Of a stretch of 64,000 nt of DNA, positions 24,223 to 33,522 are shown piece by piece (position 1 is the first letter of the stretch; every line of letters begins with the position of its first letter). The stretch covers positions 237,919 through 301,918 of the forward strand of contig NZ_JAGGPT010000001.1 in NCBI RefSeq assembly GCF_018613715.1, in the 5' to 3' direction. This DNA is from Chryseobacterium sp. ISL-6 (GTDB taxonomy: Bacteria > Bacteroidota > Bacteroidia > Flavobacteriales > Weeksellaceae). The position numbers and the translations under genes were made by a program. The notes below the pieces were generated by a model that saw nothing but the letters and a program-made list of their open reading frames with translations, had not been told where the DNA came from and ran no database searches.

Positions 24223-27104
24223 TTTGATGATAATTTTAAATCATAAGTAAAGGCGAGATAGTATAACCCACCGATTTCCGGACCTGCTGCATATTGAAAA
24301 TAACGTCTGTTAAGAAGATTGGTAGCTCCGATTTTCACATTGGCATTAATCTCCGGAAGTTTCCAGGTGGCCTGAGCATCAACGGTATAATAAGCCGGGA
24401 TATTTCCTGAAGCTAACGGGCTCTCCCATAAAAATTGATTCTGCCATCTGGCTACGATCGTAACCCCAATATTCTTGATAATTTCCCTGTTTCCTACACT
24501 AAGATTTACCATCCATTTCGGCGTATTGAAAGAGGTAATAAACAGGTCCGAATTAGTATTTGAAGCCAGATCATTGTAAGAAACATTAGCATTGACATTA
24601 TAATTTTTTATAATGTTATAGCGAATACCCAGAGAGGTTCCATAACTTTTATAGGTATTGTTGCTATTGGTATACACTCTGTATCGGTCTTGCTTACTGC
24701 GGTCAATCATATCAAGAACTGCATTTTCACTGCCTACTTTACCATTTTTAGGAACAGCCACTTCAACTTGGCCAAGGAATCCTTCATAGATGTTATAGTA
24801 GAAATCCCAATCTAAAACCAACTTATTATTAAAGAAAACTGATTTATAACCCACTTCAAATGAATTGATCTTTTCAGGCTGTAGCTTTTGCAGGTTGGCA
24901 ACCATTAAAAGGTTTTTGTTATCCAAAGCCGCTTGATTTGGCGTTTTTCCTCCATCTACATCCGCATTCACAGCAGACGTAAATTTGTCGATTGAGGCCA
25001 ATGTGTATGAATTGTCCAGATAATCTAATCCTTCATTCACTTTAGATAATCCTCCAACCCTTCTTACATTTCCGTTATTGACGAATGAAAGGGCTTCAAA
25101 CAGTGAAGGAAAACGATATCCGTTTTGAAAAGATGCCCTGAAGTTATGCTGATTGACAGGAGAATAGACAATACTAATTCTTGGATTTAGTTTTGCCTCA
25201 AATTCAGGATTCCTGTCAACACGTAAAGCGGCATTAAGCTTTAATTTATCATCAAAGAAAAGCTTGGTTACCTGTGCGAAAACACCATATTTTTGATAGA
25301 TAACATCTTTACCAAATGTACCATTGGATAAAGGAATATTTCTCTCCTTAACCGGTCTGTCAAAATCAACAAAATTATTTCCGTCCGGTGTTATGCTGTA
25401 TAAGCGATAATCAATACCGGCAAGTAAATTAAATATTTTCACAAATCTGCTGAGATCGTATGTAAGCTCTCCCTGATAAAAGCGGGATTTCTGTTCGAGT
25501 TTAGCCCCACCAGTTGCCGGAGCTCCAACAACCCCTCCATTGGCAGAATCCCAGTTATTGATCCCAATAATAGTATTTTTTAGCTGGTCAAAAGCATAAG
25601 TTCCCGGGACTACTCTATTTTTGTCTGATTCTCTCCGGGCAAGAATAAAAGCATCATTAAGGTTTATACCAGAGTTAATATTATTTTGCAAAGCCGACTG
25701 AAATATGTTTTTCCAATTGGTATTGGAAAGATTGGTCAGATCCAGATTATCAGCCAGTGGTTTTAAATTATAAGAATCTCCGGTATTTTCTATAGATACA
25801 TAAGCTCTGAAGGTAAGTTCTTTGCCCGTTAGTTCAACTTTATGATTTTGGACCGTTGCATTTTGTAACCTGATCTTATTCCCTCTTTGGAAAGTTCCGT
25901 CCAGTAATCCATATCGATAGACATATGATGCTCTCCACTGATCGCCAAAACGATAATATAATCCGGCATCAAATTTTATATTTTTTACTTCGGGACTTAC
26001 CAGATCCTTCTCCAAATAACCCGTTCTTGAAACATTGAATGTCGTAGGTTTTCCATTATAATCCACTTTTACGGCAACTCGGTTATTTCTTTCGTCTCCA
26101 TATTTATTCCAAAGATCTTCGGCAGGGTTATTCGTTAATGGAAAATTGGGATTAGCGGTAATTAATGGATTGGCATTCTGATCGGTTTGATTATTAGAGA
26201 TCCAATCGACACCACTAAAATAAGAGGCATTGACTTTTACGGCCAGATTTTTATTTAAAGCTTTTGCAAAACGTATTGCACTTTCTCCCAGAGAACTTAT
26301 TTTGTGATTAACATTGTCTACATGATTCACACCACCCCTGAAGTAAACGCTCAGTCCTTCAGAAGTAAAAGGATCTTTGGTTTGAAGGCTTGCCAATCCA
26401 TTGATGGCATTCATTCCATAAAGAGCAGATGCAGCTCCCGGAGTCACCTCCATAGACTGAATATCCAGTTCCGTTGGTCCTATTGCATTTCCTAAGGGGA
26501 CTCCCAAAGTAGCCGACTGTACATCAACACCATCCACCAATTGCATAAAGCGGAAATTATTGGGTGAATTGAAACCCCGGGAATTAGGGATTTTTAGAGT
26601 CAGACTGGAAGTTAAAAGCTGTAAACCTTTTACATTTTCCAGTGTTTCATAAAATGACGCAGCCGGACTCTCACGGATGGCTCTGATATCAATCTTTTCA
26701 ATAGCTATAGGTGATCGCAATACTTTTTCAGGAACCCTTGAGGCTGAAATAACCACTTCGTCTATGATTGCATTCTGAGGGTTGAGCTCGATGGCTATTT
26801 TATTTGAAAGAGAAAGGATTTCAACCGTCTGACTGGTAAAGCCTTCTTTATTGATGATAATTCTGAATGGTATTTTAACCCTTGTTCTTATTTTAAAATT
26901 TCCCTGCTGATCGGTTAATGAGGTGTCTTGTGTATTTTCAACCTGAACCTTTACTGCGGTAATACCTTTTTGAGTATCTGTATTTTTGATAATTCCACTT
27001 AATTCTATAAGCTGCTGTTGGGCTTCTGCAAGGTTAAAAAATAAGAGTGTAAATACTAGAATGCCCGTTTTTTGCAGAAAATATATCTGCCTTTTATGTT
27101 TCAT
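24219..27104 (-). CDS. TonB-dependent receptor of the sulfur operon
   Basis: 961 residues. A signal peptide (to about residue 29, NLAEAQQQ) is followed by a carboxypeptidase-regulatory-like domain (ELSGIIKNTDTQKGITAVKV), a plug domain (IDEVVISASRVPEKVLRSPI, then SRGF and VDGVDVQSAT), and a beta-barrel ending in an aromatic strand (YYLAFTYDLKLSSK). It lies in the outer membrane and would import a substrate with TonB energy. Placement between cysI and a TauE/SafE fusion suggests a sulfur-containing ligand such as a sulfonate or sulfated compound (inference). A 227-base spacer with a small ORF precedes it. Confidence 0.9.
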   Translation of the reverse strand: MKHKRQIYFLQKTGILVFTLLFFNLAEAQQQLIELSGIIKNTDTQKGITAVKVQVENTQDTSLTDQQGNFKIRTRVKIPFRIIINKEGFTSQTVEILSLSNKIAIELNPQNAIIDEVVISASRVPEKVLRSPIAIEKIDIRAIRESPAASFYETLENVKGLQLLTSSLTLKIPNSRGFNSPNNFRFMQLVDGVDVQSATLGVPLGNAIGPTELDIQSMEVTPGAASALYGMNAINGLASLQTKDPFTSEGLSVYFRGGVNHVDNVNHKISSLGESAIRFAKALNKNLAVKVNASYFSGVDWISNNQTDQNANPLITANPNFPLTNNPAEDLWNKYGDERNNRVAVKVDYNGKPTTFNVSRTGYLEKDLVSPEVKNIKFDAGLYYRFGDQWRASYVYRYGLLDGTFQRGNKIRLQNATVQNHKVELTGKELTFRAYVSIENTGDSYNLKPLADNLDLTNLSNTNWKNIFQSALQNNINSGINLNDAFILARRESDKNRVVPGTYAFDQLKNTIIGINNWDSANGGVVGAPATGGAKLEQKSRFYQGELTYDLSRFVKIFNLLAGIDYRLYSITPDGNNFVDFDRPVKERNIPLSNGTFGKDVIYQKYGVFAQVTKLFFDDKLKLNAALRVDRNPEFEAKLNPRISIVYSPVNQHNFRASFQNGYRFPSLFEALSFVNNGNVRRVGGLSKVNEGLDYLDNSYTLASIDKFTSAVNADVDGGKTPNQAALDNKNLLMVANLQKLQPEKINSFEVGYKSVFFNNKLVLDWDFYYNIYEGFLGQVEVAVPKNGKVGSENAVLDMIDRSKQDRYRVYTNSNNTYKSYGTSLGIRYNIIKNYNVNANVSYNDLASNTNSDLFITSFNTPKWMVNLSVGNREIIKNIGVTIVARWQNQFLWESPLASGNIPAYYTVDAQATWKLPEINANVKIGATNLLNRRYFQYAAGPEIGGLYYLAFTYDLKLSSK

Positions 27105-27330
27105 TTTTTATCTGTTTTTAGGTTACTATGAATGAACTTATTTAAACTTTTTTTGATAAGGGAGATTGTTGGAGGATGAATTTTGAACTACAAAAGTTAT
27201 TATACTTGGGAGATTTTACGTTAAAAGCTTTACGTACAGTAAGTGTATGTAAGTAATTAAAATAAAAGTTTTTAGGAGTTTTGTAGTTTAAATCAGTTTA
27301 AATAGTTTTAATGTTATTATTGATTAAAAA
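27105..27330 (-). promoter_or_regulatory. Untranslated region before the TonB receptor
   Basis: 226 bases between the small ORF and the receptor start. On the minus strand it begins with a weak hairpin (TTGATT, three T, AATCAA; 27334-27320) that overlaps the last Cys codon and stop of the small ORF. Then come a direct repeat of TTTAAACT and an imperfect palindrome around ACGTAAAGCTTTTAACGT near 27225. No strong terminator or exact TAnnTTTG box is seen. It may carry conditional structure, a weak internal promoter, or both. Confidence 0.35.
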
Positions 27331-27477
27331 TCAACAACACATACACATTCGCATACCTAAAAGATGATGATCGAATTTCTTAGTTTTTTTATGTTGGTCA
27401 ATAAGATGGGTCATATTTTCAATTTTAGTTTTTATAAGAGCATAATGATGATGTGTTTGAATTTTTAGGAGCTTCAT
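27331..27477 (-). CDS. 48-residue ORF ending in Met/Cys run; candidate sulfur-amino-acid leader peptide
   Basis: Its ATG overlaps the cysI stop codon (TAATG), so it can be translated by ribosomes finishing cysI. It ends GMRMCMCC, with three Met and three Cys codons in the last seven. It also contains seven His (HHH at 9-11, HH at 37-38). It sits between the sulfite reductase genes and the TonB receptor/TauE fusion. Peptides with terminal Cys runs are known as cysteine-responsive attenuators in mycobacteria. By analogy, ribosome stalling here under Cys or Met shortage could control the two downstream genes. A small metal-binding protein is the alternative. Confidence 0.55.
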   Translation of the reverse strand: MKLLKIQTHHHYALIKTKIENMTHLIDQHKKTKKFDHHLLGMRMCMCC

Positions 27478-29150
27478 TAATTTAAGTTTTGTAAGTATCG
27501 ATATGAAAAATCTCCAAATGTTTCTTCAGCAAGTTTCTCCTTTACATAAATTCCAAAAAGTTCATCCAGCGTTTCCAGGATCTCTTCTTCGCCGATATTT
27601 TCTTTGAATTTGGTGTTGAGACGCATTCCTAGTCTGTCCCCACCAATATGAAGATTGTATTTTCCATAGGCTGTTCCCACAAATCCGATTTCTGCATTAG
27701 GAGATCTTCCACAGCCATTGGGACATCCTGTCATTCTTATTGTAATATCTTCCTGTAAAAGGCTATATTTTTCAAGCATCGGTTCTATTTTAGTCACTAA
27801 AGAAGGCAGATAACGCTGTGCTTCAGCCAATGCTAATGAACAAGTATTTAATGCCACACAGGCAACTGAATTTTTACGGAGAGCACTGGCACCTTCAGTA
27901 GAGTCTGAAATTCCAAATTCTTTCAGAAGATTTTCAACTTCAGGCTTATCCACTTCTTTAATATCTGCAAGAATTAAGTTTTGGTTACAGGTAAAACGGA
28001 AGTTGACTTTGCCTGCTTCTGCAATTTTTAATAACCCAGATTTTAAAGGATATTTTTCGATGTCTAAAACTCTTCCATGTTCAACAAACACAGTATAGAA
28101 CCATTTTCCTTCATGATTTTGTATCCAGCCGTAACGGTCTTTTCTTTGCTCAAACCTGAATGTTCTGGCAGGTTCAAAAGCAAAACCTGTTCTTTTCTCA
28201 ACTTCAGCCCTATATCCATCAATTCCCAGTTTATCGATCGTATATTTTAATCTTGAAAGTTTTCTATCATTTCTGTTTCCAAAGTCTCGCTGTACCGTAA
28301 TAATCTCATATACGGTTTTTAAAACTTTCTCTTCCGTATCCACAAACCCTAATAGAGAAGCCAGACGGGCATACGTAGCTTCATTTCCGTGAGTTGCCCC
28401 TAATCCGCCTCCGGCAGCAATATTATATCCTACGATCTGATTGTTTTCAATGATGGCAATCAATGCGATATCATTGATGAATACATCCACATCATTATTG
28501 GGCGGAATGGCAATTCCTATTTTCAATTTTCGGGGAAGGTATCTGTCTTGGTAGAGAGGATCTTCTTCAACTTTCCTATCGACAATTAGTTCATCATCAA
28601 TCCAGATATCATAATATGATTTTGTCTTTGGAAGGCACATTTCACTTATTTTACCGGCAAGCTCATAAGCTTCCTGATGTAATGGTGACTCTGAAGGGTT
28701 TGCTGTACAGGTTACATTTCTATTCACATCACCACAGGCTGCAATAGAATCGAGATGTTGCAGATTGAAATTCTGTATGGTTGGTTTTAAATGGGATTTT
28801 AAAATACCATGTAACTGAATCGTCTGTCTTGTGGTTATTTTTATGGTTCCTGTGGAATGATCTTCGGCAATTTTATTCAATCCGATCCATTGTTCGGAAT
28901 TTAAAAAGCCTCCAGGAAGCCTTAGCCTGATCATATAAGAATAAAGCCATTCCAATTTTTTACCTACGCGTTCTTCTCTTCTGTCTCTGTCGTCCTGTTG
29001 ATACATTCCATGGAACTTGATCAGAGTTTGATCGTCTTCTCTTATAGATCCTGTGAAGTCATCCGAAAGACTCTCTTTTAAAGTCCCTCTGAGTCCGTTA
29101 CTACCGGTTTTAATCCTTTCTACCGGCGAAAGGTTATCTTTATTACTCAT
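27477..29150 (-). CDS. cysI: Sulfite reductase hemoprotein (beta) subunit
   Basis: 557 residues, full length for CysI. It has two nitrite/sulfite reductase ferredoxin-like halves and the siroheme/4Fe-4S ligand motifs: CVALNTC, and ~40 residues later TGCPNGCGRSPNAEIGFVG. RTFRFEQRKDRYGW and the substrate-binding NRNVTC region are also present. It reduces sulfite to sulfide with electrons from CysJ. 31 bases separate it from cysJ upstream. Its stop codon overlaps the start of the small ORF at 27477. Confidence 0.95.
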   Translation of the reverse strand: MSNKDNLSPVERIKTGSNGLRGTLKESLSDDFTGSIREDDQTLIKFHGMYQQDDRDRREERVGKKLEWLYSYMIRLRLPGGFLNSEQWIGLNKIAEDHSTGTIKITTRQTIQLHGILKSHLKPTIQNFNLQHLDSIAACGDVNRNVTCTANPSESPLHQEAYELAGKISEMCLPKTKSYYDIWIDDELIVDRKVEEDPLYQDRYLPRKLKIGIAIPPNNDVDVFINDIALIAIIENNQIVGYNIAAGGGLGATHGNEATYARLASLLGFVDTEEKVLKTVYEIITVQRDFGNRNDRKLSRLKYTIDKLGIDGYRAEVEKRTGFAFEPARTFRFEQRKDRYGWIQNHEGKWFYTVFVEHGRVLDIEKYPLKSGLLKIAEAGKVNFRFTCNQNLILADIKEVDKPEVENLLKEFGISDSTEGASALRKNSVACVALNTCSLALAEAQRYLPSLVTKIEPMLEKYSLLQEDITIRMTGCPNGCGRSPNAEIGFVGTAYGKYNLHIGGDRLGMRLNTKFKENIGEEEILETLDELFGIYVKEKLAEETFGDFSYRYLQNLN

Positions 29151-29181
29151 AACTGTTTTCTTTTAATTTTACTGACTTGAT

Positions 29182-30891
29182 TTAATAAACATCTTTAGCA
29201 TATCTGCCATTGAGCTCCATTTCTTCGAGATAAATTAGAGCCTCTTCTTTGCTGCGTTTTCCCTGATCCTGAATAATATTCAAAAGGGTGTCTTCAACAT
29301 CCCCGCTCATCGGTTCTTTAGTACCACATACATAAACAGATGCTCCGCCTTCAAGCCAGTAGAATACTTCCTGAGCTTTTTGTTTCAGTTTATGTTGAAC
29401 ATATACTTTTTCGGCTGTATCTCTGGAGAATGCCATGTCTAGGTGGGTTAGTGTTCCTGTTTTCAGGAAATCAATCATTTCTGACTGATAAAGAAAGTCT
29501 GAGATGAAATTCCGGTCTCCAAAAAAGAGCCAGTTCCTTCCTTCTGCTCCTATTGCATCGCGCTCCCAAAGGAATGATCTGAAAGGAGCAATGCCAGTTC
29601 CCGGCCCAATCATAATGATATCTTTATCTGTTTCAGGCAATCTGAAATGTCCGGCTTCCTGAATATAAAATTCAAGACTTTCTCCTTCCGTAAATCCACT
29701 GAGAAATCCACTGCATAGACCATTTTGTTTCTGATCATCAAGTAAGAATTCTGACTTGGCAACAGTAATATGAATCTCATTTTCACCATGAGCTTCCAAA
29801 GAAGAAGAAATAGAATACAGACGGGGTGACTGACCTGTTAATACTCCGATCACTTGTTCAAATTCATCAGCATTTTTCACCGGATAGATCCGAAGCAGGT
29901 CGAGAAGACCCAAGCGGACTTCCGGAATCGAATGTCCCGTAATCTTTGCATATTGGGCAACGACGGTTTTAAGTAAATAACTTATATTAAGATGCCTGTA
30001 CAAAAGCTCTTCTATACTGGCCGTAACTTTTGATATCTCGATCTGTTTTTTAGGATCAATTCCTGTCAGTTCAATAATTTCTTCTACTACAGATTTCGAA
30101 TTGATCGGTAAAATACCCAAAGCTGCCCCTGGATGATAAATCAGTGCTTCTTCAGTTTCTATTTCTATATGATAGGTTTCTTTTTCAGAAGTAATATCAT
30201 TCAGATTGATGATTGTTGAAACCTTTCCATGGTATTTTTTTCTGCCTGTTGAAGTTTTTGGTGCCGAAGTATTCTTTATACTATTCTGAGTGGTTTTATT
30301 TACCGTTTCAAAGATATGTTCTATCCAGTTACCAGCTTCTTCTTCATAATCAATATCACATTTTTTCAATGGGATTATCCGTTGAGCTCCTAATGTTTCA
30401 AAGCGGTAATCTATATCTTCTCCTGTTTTACAAAACAAAGGATAACTGCTGTCTCCCAAGGCTAAAACCCCAAACTTGAGATGAGTGAGATCGATCTCAT
30501 TCTCATGAATATGATCGTAGAATTTCTTGGCAAGAACCGGTGGATCTCCTTCTCCCTGTGTACTTATGATCACAAAGAAAAATTCTTCTTTATTCAGGTC
30601 TTTAGGTTTATATTGGGAAAGGTCAGCTAACTTAACCTGAACCCCTTTTTTCTTAATTATTCCTGCAAGCCCTGTAGCCAGTTTCTTGCTGTTTCCGGTT
30701 TCTGTACCATAAGCCAGTGTAATTTTCTTTACTGCGACCTGGTCTGTATGAATCAGTTGTTGAGGTGGCTGAACCGAAGTTGAAGGATCTGCCACAAGAC
30801 CAGCGAGGTAGCCACTTGCCCAGATGGTTTCATCTCTGGAGAAATCACCTGATATCTGTTTTAATATATTAAATTTTGTTTCAGACAGCAT
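29182..30891 (-). CDS. cysJ: Sulfite reductase flavoprotein (alpha) subunit
   Basis: 569 residues. A flavodoxin domain with the FMN loop AYGTETGNSKKLATGLAG (about 59-76) is followed by the FAD-binding domain with RLYSISSS and GLCSGFLSGF, and the NADPH site IGPGTGIAPFRSFLWER. It ends LNGRYAKDVY, with the usual C-terminal Tyr. It transfers electrons from NADPH to CysI. Its start lies inside the 3' end of cobA (11-base overlap), indicating coupled translation. Confidence 0.95.
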   Translation of the reverse strand: MLSETKFNILKQISGDFSRDETIWASGYLAGLVADPSTSVQPPQQLIHTDQVAVKKITLAYGTETGNSKKLATGLAGIIKKKGVQVKLADLSQYKPKDLNKEEFFFVIISTQGEGDPPVLAKKFYDHIHENEIDLTHLKFGVLALGDSSYPLFCKTGEDIDYRFETLGAQRIIPLKKCDIDYEEEAGNWIEHIFETVNKTTQNSIKNTSAPKTSTGRKKYHGKVSTIINLNDITSEKETYHIEIETEEALIYHPGAALGILPINSKSVVEEIIELTGIDPKKQIEISKVTASIEELLYRHLNISYLLKTVVAQYAKITGHSIPEVRLGLLDLLRIYPVKNADEFEQVIGVLTGQSPRLYSISSSLEAHGENEIHITVAKSEFLLDDQKQNGLCSGFLSGFTEGESLEFYIQEAGHFRLPETDKDIIMIGPGTGIAPFRSFLWERDAIGAEGRNWLFFGDRNFISDFLYQSEMIDFLKTGTLTHLDMAFSRDTAEKVYVQHKLKQKAQEVFYWLEGGASVYVCGTKEPMSGDVEDTLLNIIQDQGKRSKEEALIYLEEMELNGRYAKDVY

Positions 30892-31726
30892 ATTCGAAAA
30901 AGTTTTGAGTTTTTGGTATTAAGCTTCCATTCACGACTGATTTAAAATAAAGGCCTTCTTTTTCTGTATTTTTCAGCCACGAAAATTCCTCATGCAGGTT
31001 AACGATCTTACCTATGACCACGAGTGAAGGTGAAGCAAAGGTTTTGTTCGAAAAGTTTGCTTCAAAATCATCGAAAGAAGAAGTGTATACCTTTTGATAA
31101 GGGGTTGTAGCCTGTTCAATGATTGCAATTTTTTTCTCTTTTGAAATATCCAGGTGTATAAACTTCTCAACAAGATCAGTAAGGTTGCCTTTAGACATAT
31201 AAAAAACAAGGGTGTCGTTCGTGGCAGCAAGTTCTTTCCAATACTCAGCGGTAAGAATTTCCGACTTGTAATAGGTTAAAAATCGAACAGATGTAGCATA
31301 TCCTCTCGCTGTTAGAGGCATGCCTGCATACGCGGCAGCACCTAAAGCAGCAGTAATCCCCGGAATAATTTCGTATGGAATATGATTTTCCTTCAAAGTT
31401 TGTAATTCATCCAGAATATTAGAAAATATGGATACATCTCCCCCTTTTAGCCTTACAACCGTTTTATTTTGACGTGCATAGTCTACTATTAAAGTATTAA
31501 TGCGAGATTGAGGTGTTGATGCATTTTTACTGCATTCTTTACCTACATAGATCACTTCTGTAGATGTATTTACATACGTCTCTAAGATCTCAGGGCTTAC
31601 CAAACGATCGCATAAGATAACATCTGCTTTAGCAATTGCTTTTACTGCCTTTACTGTGATCAGATCGGGGTTGCCGGGTCCTGCACCGATAAGGTAAACC
31701 TTAGGTGTTTTTAAATGTGTATTCAT
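30881..31726 (-). CDS. cobA: Uroporphyrinogen-III C-methyltransferase
   Basis: 281 residues of the SUMT family: VYLIGAGPGNPDLITVKAVK at the start, VILCDRLVSPEIL, VRLKGGDVSIF, and GITAALGAAAYAGMPLTARG. It makes precorrin-2 with SAM as methyl donor, the first step to siroheme, the cofactor of CysI. The next step is supplied by the N-terminal half of the fusion at the end of the operon. It overlaps cysJ by 11 bases. Confidence 0.93.
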   Translation of the reverse strand: MNTHLKTPKVYLIGAGPGNPDLITVKAVKAIAKADVILCDRLVSPEILETYVNTSTEVIYVGKECSKNASTPQSRINTLIVDYARQNKTVVRLKGGDVSIFSNILDELQTLKENHIPYEIIPGITAALGAAAYAGMPLTARGYATSVRFLTYYKSEILTAEYWKELAATNDTLVFYMSKGNLTDLVEKFIHLDISKEKKIAIIEQATTPYQKVYTSSFDDFEANFSNKTFASPSLVVIGKIVNLHEEFSWLKNTEKEGLYFKSVVNGSLIPKTQNFFEYAV

Positions 31727-31751
31727 TGAAAATCTGTGTTAGTTGAAGAAG

Positions 31752-32663
31752 TTAGAAGAGCCCTTCAATGGACAGATACCTTTCACCAGTATCATAATTG
31801 AGGGTTAGAATTTTAGATCCAGTCTTTATTTCTGGCAGATGCTTAGCAATGGCAGCTAAAGCAGCTCCGGTAGATATTCCAACAAAGAGGCCCTCTTTTT
31901 TTGCTGCATCCAGCGTATATTTAAAAGCTTCTTCCTTGCCCACAGTAATGACACCATCGAGAACAGTAATATCCAATATGGATGGAATAAATCCGGCTCC
32001 TAAACCTTGTAAAGGATGTGGTGCAGGACTTCCGCCACTTAATACAGGAGATAAGTCAGGTTCAACAGCGATTACTTTGATATTGGGATATTTTTGTTTT
32101 AAAACCTTTGCAATTCCGGTGATATGGCCACCTGTTCCTACACCTGTAATAATATAATCCAAGCCTTCAGGGAAATCTTTTAAGATCTCCTGTGCTGTAG
32201 TTTCAGCATGGATTTTGACATTGGCAGGATTATCAAACTGTTTTGGAATCCATGAATTGGGTGTTTCCTGAGCCAGTTCGTTCGCTTTTTCAATAGCGCC
32301 TTTCATTCCTTTTTCTCTTGGAGTCAATACAAATTCAGCACCGTACGCTTCCATAATTTTACGGCGTTCTATACTCATGCTGTCGGGCATTACGAGAATA
32401 AGTTTGTATCCTTTTACGGCAGCAACCAAAGCAAGTCCTATTCCTGTATTTCCGCTGGTAGGCTCAATAATCGTACTGTCTTTGTTTAATAATCCTTTAG
32501 CTTCTGCATCTTCAATCATGGCTAAGGCAATCCTGTCTTTGATGCTTCCACCTGGATTTACCTTTTCCAATTTGATCCAGACTTCGTGTTCCGAATCAAA
32601 GAGTTTGTTAATTTTTACGACTGGCGTATTCCCAATCGTTTCTAGTGCGTTCTGAAATTTCAT
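31752..32663 (-). CDS. cysK: Cysteine synthase
   Basis: 303 residues, the family length. The PLP lysine is Lys42 in [11 protein letters not shown]. The substrate loop [12 protein letters not shown] and the phosphate-binding [15 protein letters not shown] are present. It condenses O-acetylserine with sulfide. The next upstream gene makes O-acetylserine, so the operon holds both halves of the cysteine synthase system. CysK versus CysM cannot be settled from motifs alone. Confidence 0.92.
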   Translation of the reverse strand: MKFQNALETIGNTPVVKINKLFDSEHEVWIKLEKVNPGGSIKDRIALAMIEDAEAKGLLNKDSTIIEPTSGNTGIGLALVAAVKGYKLILVMPDSMSIERRKIMEAYGAEFVLTPREKGMKGAIEKANELAQETPNSWIPKQFDNPANVKIHAETTAQEILKDFPEGLDYIITGVGTGGHITGIAKVLKQKYPNIKVIAVEPDLSPVLSGGSPAPHPLQGLGAGFIPSILDITVLDGVITVGKEEAFKYTLDAAKKEGLFVGISTGAALAAIAKHLPEIKTGSKILTLNYDTGERYLSIEGLF

Positions 32664-32688
32664 ACCAATACAATTTTTATTTTTTACT

Positions 32689-33519
32689 TTATATGACGAA
32701 GTTGAGTGACTCCGGCAACGTGTTGTTATCCTTTATTCTTATTTCACTTTTATTATAAACCAAGGAGTTGGAAGGAACATCTTGCGTTATCCATACATTA
32801 CCGCCGATGATACTTTCTTTGCCTATGGTTGTATTTCCTCCTAAAATGGTCGCTCCTGAATAAATAATGACGTGGTCTTCGATATTAGGATGCCTTTTTT
32901 TGTTGGCTTTTTCTTTGGAAACATTCAAAGCTCCAAGGGTTACGCCCTGATAAAGTTTAACGTGATTTCCAATGACAGCGGTCTCTCCAATGACGATCCC
33001 GGTTCCATGATCGATGAAAAAATACGCTCCGATCACCGCTCCCGGATGAATGTCGATTCCTGTTTTGCTATGTGCATATTCTGAAATGACACGAGGCAAT
33101 ATTTTTAATTCCTGATTCCAAAACTGATGGGAAATACGATAAACATAGGTTGCAAAATATCCCGGGTACGCAAGAAGTATTTCTTCCAGAGAATCTGCTG
33201 CAGGATCAAATTCCAAAATAGATTGAGCGTCCTGAATCAGTTGATCATAGATTTCAGGCAAAGTCTCAAAAAAACGGTCTGTTTGTACTTCAGTAATTTC
33301 TTCATCATCAGTTATGCTGTTGATCAGACAAAAAAGGCTGCCATACAGTTTGGCGAAATTTTCTTCCAACTGATCTGCTATATCTTCTTTCTCAGAAATA
33401 AAAAGTACTTCGTACAAATGCTTAACAAAATTTTTAGCCTTTGATTTATCAAAAGAAATGTGACTATTACTTTGTTTGTTATTACGGATTTTGTCAATTA
33501 AGTTATTGTATACTGCCAT
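32689..33519 (-). CDS. cysE: Serine O-acetyltransferase
   Basis: 276 residues. A helical N-terminal region (about 1-130) is followed by the serine acetyltransferase core: [50 protein letters not shown] and left-handed hexapeptide repeats ([17 protein letters not shown]). His and Asp of IDHGTG are the expected catalytic residues. The long N-terminus resembles the EpsC-type group. The gene lies three bases from the cysN stop codon. Confidence 0.92.
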   Translation of the reverse strand: MAVYNNLIDKIRNNKQSNSHISFDKSKAKNFVKHLYEVLFISEKEDIADQLEENFAKLYGSLFCLINSITDDEEITEVQTDRFFETLPEIYDQLIQDAQSILEFDPAADSLEEILLAYPGYFATYVYRISHQFWNQELKILPRVISEYAHSKTGIDIHPGAVIGAYFFIDHGTGIVIGETAVIGNHVKLYQGVTLGALNVSKEKANKKRHPNIEDHVIIYSGATILGGNTTIGKESIIGGNVWITQDVPSNSLVYNKSEIRIKDNNTLPESLNFVI

Positions 33520-33522
33520 TTT

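Noticed and set aside
27320..27334. Intrinsic terminator after the small Met/Cys ORF
   Set aside because: The 6-base stem is all weak pairs apart from one G-C, and no T run follows. It is noted only as possible attenuation structure.
31798..32157. 119-codon plus-strand ORF
   Set aside because: Antisense of cysK, which is certain from its PLP and substrate motifs.
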